Below are positions 52,090 through 61,092 of a stretch of 64,000 nt of DNA, piece by piece. Both the position numbers and the translations under genes were made by a program. Each line of letters opens with the position of its first letter. Positions within the stretch are counted from its first letter, which is position 1. Origin of the DNA: CAYZJB01 sp964602985. Its GTDB lineage: Bacteria > CLD3 > SB21. The stretch covers positions 1 to 64,000 of the forward strand of contig CAZRTJ010000019.1 in assembly GCA_964602985.1 (NCBI GenBank). The letters are read 5' to 3'. The notes below the pieces were generated by a model, which saw only the letters and a list, made by a program, of their open reading frames with translations, was not told the DNA's origin and did not search any database.

Positions 52090-52635
52090 ATGCTGAAGAA
52101 AATTCTGATTGGACTGGGCATCGTGGTTGCGTTGCTCGCGATTTGCTTTTTTATTCCGACGACCTACTCTGTCGAGCGATCCATCGTAATCCGCGCGAAT
52201 CCGGTCTCAATCTTTCCGTACATCAACAACCTGCAACGGTGGCCGACATGGAGCGCGTGGAATACGGAGACCTATCCCACGATGATGTATTCGTATGATG
52301 GGCCGGCCGAAGGCGTCGGGGCGATTAGCCAATGGAAAGAAGAGTCCGGGGATGGTCGCATGGTACTGACCGCATCCGATCCAGCCACGGGCGTCCATTA
52401 CGATCTTGAGTTTGAAAACGGTTCCATGAAGTCAAAAGGCAGTATCACTTTTCATCCGGCAGATGAGGGGACGAAAGTCGTGTGGCAAAATGGCGGCGAT
52501 GCGACATTATTGTTCAAACCTTTTCTGGACGGAATGATCGGCCCTGACTTTGAGAAGGGTTTGAGCAAAATGAAGTCGCTGATCGAAACCGCGCAAATCA
52601 AAGACGCGACGAAAGATACGACTGCGGCGGGGTGA
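52090..52635 (+). CDS. SRPBCC (polyketide cyclase-like) family membrane protein
   Basis: A 181-residue protein. A hydrophobic N-terminus (ILIGLGIVVALLAICFFIP) is followed by the START/SRPBCC pattern, VERSIVIRANPVSIFPYINN and W-x-x-W-S-x-W, ending with a long helix (FEKGLSKMKSLIE). The hydrophobic cavity of this fold binds lipids or aromatic compounds; ligand unknown. GGAGG precedes the ATG by 5 bases. Confidence 0.85.
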   Translation: MLKKILIGLGIVVALLAICFFIPTTYSVERSIVIRANPVSIFPYINNLQRWPTWSAWNTETYPTMMYSYDGPAEGVGAISQWKEESGDGRMVLTASDPATGVHYDLEFENGSMKSKGSITFHPADEGTKVVWQNGGDATLLFKPFLDGMIGPDFEKGLSKMKSLIETAQIKDATKDTTAAG

Positions 52636-52760
52636 CATATCATTTGAGAGGAGAGTCCGGAATCGCTCCAATTGGCATCAATCGAGCCGCGTCTCCTCGA
52701 CATGAGATCCGTTCCTCACTCCCCAGACATTACGAAAATCTTAACTCCGGAGACCATTTC

Positions 52761-55700
52761 ATGAAACTCGCTCTCCTCTTGCTGACGCTGACCATCTCCC
52801 TCTTCGCGCAGGACGACAAGAACAAGTGGAACGTGATGCAGCCTCCGGGACCCGAGGACAGCATCACATTTGTCACGGATGAGGGAACCTGGATGAATCT
52901 GGATGTTAGTCCGGATGGCAAAGACGTCGTTTTTGATTTGCTGGGAGACGTCTACATCGTTCCGATCGGGGGCGGGGAGGCGAAATTGCTCAGCGGTGGA
53001 AGAAGCTACGACGTACAGCCGCGGTTCAGTCCCGATGGGAAGCGGATTTCGTTCACCAGCGATCGAGCCGGCGGAGATAACATTTGGATCATGAACCGCG
53101 ACGGATCCAATCCCAAACAAGTGACGAAAGAATCGTTTCGACTGCTCAACAATGCGGTGTGGACGCCGGACGGTCACTACGTGATTGCGCGCAAACATTA
53201 CACAGGCAGCCGGTCGGCAGGCGCCGGAGAGATGTGGATGTATCACATTTCCGGTGGGGAGGGTTTGCAAATGACGAAGCGAAAGAACGATCAGCAGGAT
53301 GCGGGAGAACCGAATGTCTCGCCGGACGGGCGATATCTGTACTGGAGCGAGGACATGACGCCCGGTCCGTATTTTCAATACAACAAGAATCCGCACGATC
53401 AGATCTATCAAATCCGGCGACTCGATCGCAAGACGGGCAAGACTGAAACGGTCGTCAGCGGTCAGGGCGGCTCCGCGCGGCCGCAAATTTCTCCGGATGG
53501 CAAGACCATCGCGTTTGTGCGACGTGTACGGCTGAAGACGGCCCTGTGCACGATGAATTTGGAAACCGGCGAACAGAAAATCTTGTACGATGGATTGAAC
53601 AAAGACCAGCAGGAGACTTGGGCGATTTTTGGGGTGTACCCGAATTTCGCATGGACCCCCGATGGTCGATTCCTTGTGGTCTGGGCGCAGGGAAAGATCT
53701 GGCGCGTAGACGTCCAAAGCGGAAAGGCCGTTTCCATTCCGTTCACCGCGACGGTTACGCAAAGGATATCCCGCGCGCTTCGGTTTGCTCAAGATCCAGC
53801 GCCGAAGGAATTTGAATCCAAAATGATCCGCAATCCCGTGCTGTCTCCCGACGGCAAGACGCTGCTCTTCAACGCTGTCGGATATCTGTGGAAGAAAACC
53901 ATGCCTGCCGGCAAGCCCGAGCGACTGACCAAGGGAATGGATTTCGAAATGGAGGCGGCTTTTTCTCCCGACGGCAAGACGCTGGTGTACACCACATGGA
54001 ATGACTCCGACAAGGGAGCGATTTTCAAAATGAAATGGGGCGAGACAAAATCGACGAAGCTCTCATCGGAGAAAGGCATCTTTCATGAACCGTCCTTCAG
54101 CACAGACGGGAAGAGGATCGTCTATCGCAAGGGCAGCGGCAATCGATATCTGGGTGCGACGTTTCACCAACGCGCCGGCCTGTACTGGATGTCGACGGAC
54201 GGAGGCGGGGCGAAATTCATCGCCGAGGAGGGCGGCAGTCCGCGGTTCAGTCCCGACGGCAATCGCGTCTATTTCCTCATCGACAACGGAAGCACCAAAG
54301 CGTACAAGAGTGTGACGCTCGATGGCCTCGATGAGCGAACGCACGTGACGTCGAAATACGCTACGTCAATTGTTCCCAGTCCTGACTTCCGGTGGATTGC
54401 CTTCCAGGAACTGTTCCACGGATACGTGGCCGCGTTTCCGAATCCGGGCAGGGAATATGATCTCAGCGGATCGTCTAAAGCGTACCCGGTGTATAAATTT
54501 TCTAAAGATGTCGGCGATTATCTTCATTGGTCTCAGGATGGATTGTCGGTCGCTTGGATGCGAGGCCCCGAGTATTTTTCTCGAACACTGAAGCAGTCCT
54601 TCACTTTTGTCGAAGGTGCGCCCGACAGTCTGCCTCCGGTGGACACGACCGGAATTAAAATCGGGTTGACCTTGACGTCGGATGCGCCGTCCGGCAAGGT
54701 GGCGCTCACGCACGCGAGGATTATCACGATGAACGGGGACGAGGTGATCGACGAGGGCACGATCTTGCTCGAAGGAAATCGAATCACAGCCGTTGGAAAA
54801 AATGTGACCGTGCCCGCCGATGCGAAAGTAATCGACTGCACGGGCAAGACGATCATGCCGGGGATGATCGATGTCCATGCACATCCCGGACACTGGACGT
54901 GGAGCGGCACGGCGCCGATGCAGAATTCTTCCTACTATGCCAATCTTGCCTACGGAGTGACCACCATGCACGATCCGTCGGCCTGGTCAGAAGGTGTGTT
55001 TACGCAATCCGAAATGGTTCGGACGGGATCGCTGGTCGGTCCGCGGATTTTCAGCACAGGGATGATCCTGTACGGCGCGGAAACGGATTTCAAAGCAGTT
55101 GTGAACAATCTCGAGGATGCCAAGTCTCATTTGCGCCGACTCAAAGCCGTTGGAGCCTTTTCGGTGAAGAGCTACAATCAACCCCGACGCGACCAACGAC
55201 AGCAGGTGATTGCAGCCGCGCGGGAACTGGAAATGATGGTGTACCCGGAAGGCGGGTCGCATTTTCTTCACAACATGACGATGATGCTCGACGGCCACAC
55301 GGGAGTGGAGCATTGCATTCCGATCGCGCCCGTGTACAAAGACGTCACAACGGTGTGGGGCAAAAGTCAAACCGGGTATACGCCGACGCTGGTCGTGGCG
55401 TACGGAGGGCTGAGCGGCGAGAACTACTGGTATCAGACGACCAACGTCTTTGAAAAAACGCGATTGCTAAGCTATGTGCCGCGCGCGATGATCGACGCCC
55501 GTTCCATGCGCCGTACGATGGCCTCCGAAAACGATCACGGTCACATCCAGAACGCCAGCGTGTGCAAGCAGTTTGCCGATGCCGGCATTCGGGTCAATCT
55601 CGGCGCGCATGGACAACTGGATGGGCTCGGCGCGCATTGGGAGTTATGGATGCTGGCGCAGGGCGGAATGACGCCGCTGGAGGCGATTCGTGCGGCGACG

Positions 55701-55985
55701 CTGAATGGCGCATACTACCTCGGGATGGAGAAGGACCTGGGATCGATCGAATCCGGCAAACTCGCCGATCTTGTGGTGATGGACAACAATCCTCTGGAGA
55801 ATATCCGGAACAGCGAATCGATCCGCTACGTGGTGGCCAATGGACGCGTGTTCGATGCGGAGACCATGAATGAAATCGGCACGCGATCGCGTGCTCGGTT
55901 TCCGTTCTACTTCGAACGAGAGCCGGTTCAAGGTCTCTCCATCGACGATTTGCAGGGCGGGATGCGGTGCGTGTGCGGACACTGA
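52761..55985 (+). CDS. secreted amidohydrolase with N-terminal TolB-like beta-propeller
   Basis: A 1074-residue protein with a signal peptide (MKLALLLLTLTISLFAQ). Residues about 40-640 contain WD40/PD40-type blades (SPDGKDVVFDLLGDVY, FSPDGKRISFTSDRAG, VSPDGRYLYWSED). The C-terminal 420 residues are an amidohydrolase: metal-binding GMIDVHAHPG, the lysine segment FSVKSYNQPRRDQ, GVEHCIPIAPV, and the conserved VNLGAHGQLDGLGAHWE. Related proteins hydrolyse peptides or cyclic amides; exact substrate unknown. ATG 52761 selected at the signal peptide. Confidence 0.92.
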   Translation: MKLALLLLTLTISLFAQDDKNKWNVMQPPGPEDSITFVTDEGTWMNLDVSPDGKDVVFDLLGDVYIVPIGGGEAKLLSGGRSYDVQPRFSPDGKRISFTSDRAGGDNIWIMNRDGSNPKQVTKESFRLLNNAVWTPDGHYVIARKHYTGSRSAGAGEMWMYHISGGEGLQMTKRKNDQQDAGEPNVSPDGRYLYWSEDMTPGPYFQYNKNPHDQIYQIRRLDRKTGKTETVVSGQGGSARPQISPDGKTIAFVRRVRLKTALCTMNLETGEQKILYDGLNKDQQETWAIFGVYPNFAWTPDGRFLVVWAQGKIWRVDVQSGKAVSIPFTATVTQRISRALRFAQDPAPKEFESKMIRNPVLSPDGKTLLFNAVGYLWKKTMPAGKPERLTKGMDFEMEAAFSPDGKTLVYTTWNDSDKGAIFKMKWGETKSTKLSSEKGIFHEPSFSTDGKRIVYRKGSGNRYLGATFHQRAGLYWMSTDGGGAKFIAEEGGSPRFSPDGNRVYFLIDNGSTKAYKSVTLDGLDERTHVTSKYATSIVPSPDFRWIAFQELFHGYVAAFPNPGREYDLSGSSKAYPVYKFSKDVGDYLHWSQDGLSVAWMRGPEYFSRTLKQSFTFVEGAPDSLPPVDTTGIKIGLTLTSDAPSGKVALTHARIITMNGDEVIDEGTILLEGNRITAVGKNVTVPADAKVIDCTGKTIMPGMIDVHAHPGHWTWSGTAPMQNSSYYANLAYGVTTMHDPSAWSEGVFTQSEMVRTGSLVGPRIFSTGMILYGAETDFKAVVNNLEDAKSHLRRLKAVGAFSVKSYNQPRRDQRQQVIAAARELEMMVYPEGGSHFLHNMTMMLDGHTGVEHCIPIAPVYKDVTTVWGKSQTGYTPTLVVAYGGLSGENYWYQTTNVFEKTRLLSYVPRAMIDARSMRRTMASENDHGHIQNASVCKQFADAGIRVNLGAHGQLDGLGAHWELWMLAQGGMTPLEAIRAATLNGAYYLGMEKDLGSIESGKLADLVVMDNNPLENIRNSESIRYVVANGRVFDAETMNEIGTRSRARFPFYFEREPVQGLSIDDLQGGMRCVCGH

Positions 55986-55989
55986 GACG

Positions 55990-56982
55990 TTACGGGCCGC
56001 GGGACGACCGGATGAATTCCGCCATCCCTTCGATGTATCCGCTTGGGAATTCAGAAGGAAGAAATACGTGCGGCCAGCGAGGGATTTTCAGATTATGTCC
56101 GGCGGTGGGGTAGATCACGATCCGTGAAGAATCCAGCGCCCCGCGGAGAAGACGTACGGACTCTTCCACATCGACCAGACGATCTTGTCGCCCGAATGTC
56201 GTGAGGATGGGAATTTGCAGTCCTCTGTAAAGCGGCATCGGGTCGAAGTCGAAGCTCCGAAGGGAGGGATTCACCTCCATCCGCTCAAACGGCTTGGAAC
56301 GGAAGGACTCGTGAAAGAGGGAATTAAAGTACACGAAATATCCAAGCGAGTCGGCACGCAGGACGGACGGATTCTTTTTGCATTTCTCCAGCGATCGTTT
56401 CAAATCATCCCGGCTTTCTTGATGACGTACGCATTGCCACACCCGACGGTAGAGGTCCAGGATCGTGGAGCGGGTATGGTCGTCAAAGCTGTCGGCGCGG
56501 AGCTGGTTTTCCAGCGCATACTGGATGTGCTGTTGCGGCGGGACGGCCGGCCCGGACACGTTGATGACAAATTTGATTGCCGACGACTTGTTTGCGGTCA
56601 ACATCGTGATCCACCCGCCCTGACTGATTCCCCATACGCCGAGACGCGTCGTGTCGACATACGACTGCGAGCGCAAATACCGTACGGCGGCCAGCGCATC
56701 GGACGCCAGGTCCGAAAAATCGGCGAGAAGGTAATTCCCGCTCGACAGACCGCAGCCTCTCTTGTCATAAATCAACGCGACAATACCGTGGGCCGCAAAT
56801 TGCTTGGCGTACTCGCGGTACGTCGACCGCACACCGGCTTCCGATCCGTGAATCAGGACTACGGCGGGAAACGGTCCCGTACCCTCGGGCACGTGCACCT
56901 CAGCCGCCAGCGTCACCTCTCCATTGGGGATCTGCACGACGTCCCACGACGCCAGGAAAAGAACAATCGATGTGAGAAACAT
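55990..56982 (-). CDS. alpha/beta hydrolase with signal peptide
   Basis: A 330-residue secreted hydrolase. The nucleophile elbow is GVWGISQGGW, the acid is in FGRQDRLVDV and the His in PTAGHNLKIP; the oxyanion segment VVLIHGSEAG and the region IYDKRGCGLSSG are typical of dienelactone-hydrolase or Xaa-Pro-like esterases. ATG 56982 gives a signal peptide (MFLTSIVLFLASWDVV); a TTG at 57009 is less likely. It is divergent from the M28 peptidase gene. Substrate unknown. Confidence 0.88.
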   Translation of the reverse strand: MFLTSIVLFLASWDVVQIPNGEVTLAAEVHVPEGTGPFPAVVLIHGSEAGVRSTYREYAKQFAAHGIVALIYDKRGCGLSSGNYLLADFSDLASDALAAVRYLRSQSYVDTTRLGVWGISQGGWITMLTANKSSAIKFVINVSGPAVPPQQHIQYALENQLRADSFDDHTRSTILDLYRRVWQCVRHQESRDDLKRSLEKCKKNPSVLRADSLGYFVYFNSLFHESFRSKPFERMEVNPSLRSFDFDPMPLYRGLQIPILTTFGRQDRLVDVEESVRLLRGALDSSRIVIYPTAGHNLKIPRWPHVFLPSEFPSGYIEGMAEFIRSSRGP

Positions 56983-57041
56983 GTTGAATTCGTATCTGAA
57001 ATCGGGCAAATATACCGCATCCGCTTACGAAAGGAAATGGA

Positions 57042-58295
57042 ATGATCCGACGCGTCTGCTTGCTGATAATCGGACTTGGACCGTGCGCCTTTGCGCAGGT
57101 CACACGGTCTGAGGTGGAAAGAATCCTGAAGATCCTGAGCGCCGATGACATGATGGGTCGTGGCAATTTCAACCCGGGATTGAGGAAGGCCACGGATTTC
57201 GTCGTGGGGGAGTGGTCGGGCATGCAGCCCATCGAAGGTTCGCAGTCGCTTCTGCACCCGTACGACTTGTACCAATTCTCGTCCCCTTCTCCTTCCGTGC
57301 TCCTTAACGGTCAGCTCATGAAGGAGGTGATCGTCGAATCTCAGCGAAAGCGACTGGAGATTCGCGATTCCATCCCAATCCTCCGCATCGGACCGTCCGA
57401 TGATCTTGCACAAAAAATCATTCCGATCCTCGACCAGAAAGTGACGACCCTGGTCCTGATCCATCCGACGCATGAGAAATTCTTTCGATGGGCGAAGAAG
57501 TCGCTTGGCAAAGGTTCGATGACCGTCCAGCCAGACTCCAATCTGAACCGGATTTATGTGATGACGGAAGAAGCCGATATCCGGAAGGTTCACATCGTTT
57601 CGGAAAACGTGGTCGTGAAGACGACCCTGCACAATGTGGCGGCAATCATTCCAGGCAAGCGGAAGAACGAAATCGTCCTGTTTTCCGCCCATCTGGATCA
57701 CATCGGTATTCTCACCGCGGTGCAGGGCGATTCGATCGCCAACGGCGCCGATGACAATGCGTCGGGCGTGACGGCGGTGATGACGCTGGCCAAATATTTC
57801 CGGATGCAGCCGAAGCCGGAGCGAACGTTGATGTTTGTGCTGTTTTCGGGAGAAGAGTTGGGTCTGATCGGTTCGTCCCACTTTGCGAATCGTCTGCCCG
57901 TAAACGAAATCCAGGCGATGATCAACATTGAAATGGCCGGTGTGCCTTCGGACTTCGGACGCGGACACGCCTACCTGACCGGATACGATCGCTCGACACT
58001 GGGCGCGATCCTTAATCGGACATTGGGCGAAACGAAGATCCATCCTGATCCTTATCCGGAGGAGAGTCTGTTTGAGCGTTCTGACAATGCAGAGTTTGCG
58101 CGGCGCGGCGTTCCGGCGCATACATTGTCCGTGACTCCGATTGCCACAGCGCGGCATTATCATCAGGTGAATGATCAAATCGAAATTCTCGATCTGAACA
58201 ACCTGACCGACATTGTGAACATGCTGGTTCGCGCCACACGCACCCTGGTCGACGGTACGGAAACCCCTTCCCGAGTAACTTGGGAAAAGCAGTGA
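57042..58295 (+). CDS. M28 family zinc peptidase, secreted
   Basis: A 417-residue aminopeptidase-type protein. A signal peptide (MIRRVCLLIIGLGPCAFAQ) and about 190 residues of pre-domain are followed by M28 ligands: FSAHLDHIG, ADDNASGVTAV, FSGEELGLIG, NIEMAG and the His in ARHYHQVND. AAGGAA precedes the ATG. The gene after it is a smaller M28 paralogue, beginning within its last codons. Confidence 0.92.
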   Translation: MIRRVCLLIIGLGPCAFAQVTRSEVERILKILSADDMMGRGNFNPGLRKATDFVVGEWSGMQPIEGSQSLLHPYDLYQFSSPSPSVLLNGQLMKEVIVESQRKRLEIRDSIPILRIGPSDDLAQKIIPILDQKVTTLVLIHPTHEKFFRWAKKSLGKGSMTVQPDSNLNRIYVMTEEADIRKVHIVSENVVVKTTLHNVAAIIPGKRKNEIVLFSAHLDHIGILTAVQGDSIANGADDNASGVTAVMTLAKYFRMQPKPERTLMFVLFSGEELGLIGSSHFANRLPVNEIQAMINIEMAGVPSDFGRGHAYLTGYDRSTLGAILNRTLGETKIHPDPYPEESLFERSDNAEFARRGVPAHTLSVTPIATARHYHQVNDQIEILDLNNLTDIVNMLVRATRTLVDGTETPSRVTWEKQ

Positions 58296-59254
58296 GGCGA
58301 ATTGGCATGTGGTTTTCGATTGGAGGAATCGTGGGGACCGTGACGCTGCTTGCGGTATTGATGAACCCGGTCATGAGTACGGAAAAGGTGAAAGTGCACA
58401 TTCCTGTCGATGTGGACCGACTGAAGATTCACGTGGAGACTCTTTGTTCGATCGACCCACCGCGCAGTCATGCACATCCGGCATCCCTCCTGGAAGCGGC
58501 GACGTACATCGAGCGCGAACTCCGAAAGCATACAGATCGCGTGACCGTGCAGGAATTCGACGTGAACGGCGTGACCTATCAGAATGTGTCCGCCCTTTTT
58601 GGTCCGCAGTCGGGGTCGCGACTGGTCGTGGGCGCACACTACGATGTCTGCGGCGACCAACCCGGCGCCGATGACAATGCGAGCGGCGTGGCCGGATTGC
58701 TTGAAATCGCGGCGCTTCTGAATGGAGTCGAACTGCGACGTCCGATCGAACTGGTCGCCTATACGCTGGAGGAGCCACCTCACTTTCGGACTCCCGACAT
58801 GGGCAGTGCACGGCATGCCAAGAAATTACTCGAGGACAAGATTCCAGTGGTTCTGATGATCAGCCTGGAGTGCATCGGTTATTACTCCAGCGAAGAAAAT
58901 TCCCAAGACTATCCCGTGTCCATTCTAAAATGGTTTTATCCGTCCGAAGCGAATTTCATCACCGCTGTGGGTAACCTGGGAAGTTGGGGCGCGGTACGAC
59001 ACATGAAGTCCAAAATGCGAGAAGTGTCAGACCTTCGCGTCGAATCCATCAATGCGCCCGCGTGGCTCCCCGGCATCGACTTTTCGGATCAGTTGAATTA
59101 TTGGAAGTACGGGATGGACGCGGTGATGATTTCGAATACGGCGTTCTATCGCAATGCCAATTACCACGAACCGGGCGATGTGCCGGCGACCTTGGACTAC
59201 GCAAAGATGGCAGAGGTTGTGAAGGGCGTGTATTGGGCGGTGGTGAACTTCTAA
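58292..59254 (+). CDS. M28 family peptidase, shorter paralogue
   Basis: A 320-residue protein, anchored or exported by an N-terminal helix (MWFSIGGIVGTVTLLAVLM). M28 ligands are GAHYDVCGDQP, ADDNASGVAGL, TLEEPPHF, SLECIGYY and YHEPGDVP. The fourth ligand region reads LEC where many have LDM; Glu can bind zinc in M28. I place the start at GTG 58292, which overlaps the stop of the first peptidase gene (GTGA); TTG 58280 and ATG 58307 are alternatives. The 3' end overlaps the convergent gene by 4 bases. Confidence 0.88.
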   Translation: MRRIGMWFSIGGIVGTVTLLAVLMNPVMSTEKVKVHIPVDVDRLKIHVETLCSIDPPRSHAHPASLLEAATYIERELRKHTDRVTVQEFDVNGVTYQNVSALFGPQSGSRLVVGAHYDVCGDQPGADDNASGVAGLLEIAALLNGVELRRPIELVAYTLEEPPHFRTPDMGSARHAKKLLEDKIPVVLMISLECIGYYSSEENSQDYPVSILKWFYPSEANFITAVGNLGSWGAVRHMKSKMREVSDLRVESINAPAWLPGIDFSDQLNYWKYGMDAVMISNTAFYRNANYHEPGDVPATLDYAKMAEVVKGVYWAVVNF

Positions 59255-60162
59255 TTCAGCCGATCGCTCGCGATGGTATGTTTGCCGATCGGGTGAATGA
59301 CCTGCTGTTGAAAGGTTGTGGGAAAGCTCTCATCGCCGGCAAACCCCAGTTCAATATCCCGTCCGCTCCCGGGCACGTACGCCGTACCAAATACATAATC
59401 CCAGAGACTGAGCGACAACCCGAAATTGGTTCCGTACGGATGTCCGGGCGCCACGGCCTTGGCGTGATGCCAGATGTGCATCGCCGGATTGTTCAAGATC
59501 CGGCGCATCGGTCCGTAGTCCCACTCGAGATTCGCGTGATTCAAATGACCGATCAGAAGTGTGACCATGTGAACGACAAAAAAATCCACCAGACCAAAGC
59601 CAATCATGGAGAGTGGGATGTATTGCAGCGTCTTGTAGACGACGGTCTCCATCCAGTGGAATCGCAGATGCGCCGCAAACCCCATTTCCTTCACGGAATG
59701 ATGGACTTTGTGAAATTCCCACAGCCACGACACGCGATGGAGGAGACGATGGATATTCCATTGAATGAAATCGGCGATGACGAACAGGGTCAGCCATTGC
59801 GTCCACGCAGGCCATGTGTGAATTTCGATGGCCACAGGGTTCTTGAATCCAAAGGCAGACAACAAATCACGAAACGCTTCGACAGCGACGTTGGAGAGAG
59901 CGTTGTAGCCGACAAGCGAAAACAGGAAGAAATTGAAAAACATATAGAATCCGTCAAGCCAGAAGTCTTTCCGAAACGATCCCTGATTCTTTCTCCATGG
60001 CGTGAGCCACTCCAAACCCCAGACGATCAGCGATAATCCGATCAGCCAGTAGAAATAATTCCGGTACCACGGTGCGGTTGAGAAAGCAATTTCCGAAATC
60101 AGGTAGTTCCAGTACCCGACGAAGGACTGGAGGATAATGTCGAAATACTTTTCAATCACCAT
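59251..60162 (-). CDS. sterol desaturase / fatty acid hydroxylase family protein
   Basis: A 303-residue membrane protein with four or five helices. The eight-histidine di-iron motifs are seen in NIHRLLHRVSWLWEFHKVHH and then NHANLEWD and HIWHHAKA. Members of this family hydroxylate or desaturate sterols, hopanoids, carotenoids or fatty acids using O2. Sterol use is unlikely in this group; a lipid or carotenoid substrate is more plausible. The 5' end overlaps the rhodanese gene by 11 bases. Confidence 0.9.
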   Translation of the reverse strand: MVIEKYFDIILQSFVGYWNYLISEIAFSTAPWYRNYFYWLIGLSLIVWGLEWLTPWRKNQGSFRKDFWLDGFYMFFNFFLFSLVGYNALSNVAVEAFRDLLSAFGFKNPVAIEIHTWPAWTQWLTLFVIADFIQWNIHRLLHRVSWLWEFHKVHHSVKEMGFAAHLRFHWMETVVYKTLQYIPLSMIGFGLVDFFVVHMVTLLIGHLNHANLEWDYGPMRRILNNPAMHIWHHAKAVAPGHPYGTNFGLSLSLWDYVFGTAYVPGSGRDIELGFAGDESFPTTFQQQVIHPIGKHTIASDRLN

Positions 60163-60634
60163 ACACCTTCTCTCCGCGTTTCAGCCACACGCCCCAGATG
60201 CGATCGTAGGCATGGACCCTGCGCGTGGTGCCCGCGGAATCCACCACGGGATTTCCGAGGTTGACCCAATCAAATATTCCGCCGACCAGATTGGAAACGT
60301 TGCGGAAGCCCAGCGCGCGCAATCGTTCGGCAATCTTTTCGCTACGGTATCCCACCGAGCAATACACGACGATCTGTGCATCGCGCGGCAACCCTTGAGT
60401 ACGAGCGCTCGAGAATTCGTCATACCCCACCCAACCCGCTCCGGGGATGTGACTCACGTCGAATTCCCGACGTGATCGGGCGTCGAGAAACAGGACGGCT
60501 GTGTCGAGTGTCGCCACGGTGACTTCCGGGACGGAATGACGAAGCAGACCCGACAGCATGACATCAAATGCTTTGTCGGACGTTTGAGCCCAGACGGCCA
60601 TCGGCAGGAGAAGGGCGATCGCGGCGAATTTCAT
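60152..60634 (-). CDS. periplasmic rhodanese-like protein
   Basis: A 160-residue single rhodanese domain with a signal peptide (MKFAAIALLLPMAVWAQ). Entry motif FLDARSRREFDVSHIPGA and active-site loop VVYCSVGYRSEKIAERL with the catalytic Cys are intact. A second periplasmic or membrane rhodanese (besides that at 11599) shows repeated use of this fold. ATG 60634 overlaps the stop of the YjbR-like gene and the far end overlaps the hydroxylase gene, so all three form one operon. Confidence 0.88.
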   Translation of the reverse strand: MKFAAIALLLPMAVWAQTSDKAFDVMLSGLLRHSVPEVTVATLDTAVLFLDARSRREFDVSHIPGAGWVGYDEFSSARTQGLPRDAQIVVYCSVGYRSEKIAERLRALGFRNVSNLVGGIFDWVNLGNPVVDSAGTTRRVHAYDRIWGVWLKRGEKVYGD

Positions 60635-60972
60635 TTGCGCTTGCGGGCCTTGAGTTGTTTGGCGGTGACAAGGTTGTACGAATCGAGGAGCCATGCGAAG
60701 ATCAGTGTGTCCGCGACCGAACCGTCGAGAACGACCGTATTCCAATGTTTCTTGTTCATGTGATATCCCGGCTGAACGCATTCGTATTGTTCTCGCAATT
60801 CCACGGCGCGCCCGGGTTCGCACTTGACGTTAACGCTGTCAAATTCGTGAATGTCGGCGAGAGCGAACATCTTTCCGAGCACCTTGAAGACGACCGTCTG
60901 TTCGTCGAAAGGAAATTCTTCCGTGACGTCGCGTTGCGATAAGCAGAAGGCTCGAAACGCATCGAGTGTCAT
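60631..60972 (-). CDS. MmcQ/YjbR family protein
   Basis: A 113-residue protein with the CyaY-like fold of the YjbR family: TEEFPFDEQTVVFKVLGKMF, VNVKCEPGRAVELRE, GYHMNKKHWNTVVLDG. Members are proposed to bind DNA, but no function is settled. It is the first gene of the three-gene minus-strand operon and is divergent from lysS, about 120 bases away. Confidence 0.9.
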   Translation of the reverse strand: MTLDAFRAFCLSQRDVTEEFPFDEQTVVFKVLGKMFALADIHEFDSVNVKCEPGRAVELREQYECVQPGYHMNKKHWNTVVLDGSVADTLIFAWLLDSYNLVTAKQLKARKRK

Positions 60973-61092
60973 GCGAGAACATAGTCGTCGGGACGCTCCG
61001 CTTCAAGGTTTGTCTGTTTTTGCGCTCTTTTCTTTTACGATAAAAATTGTCACATTTCGGCCGTTGCCAAATGAATTTTCCGCGAAAGGATT

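Noticed and set aside
56913..58178. 421-codon minus-strand frame opposite the first M28 peptidase
   Set aside because: Shadow frame rich in His and Arg with no protein-like pattern.
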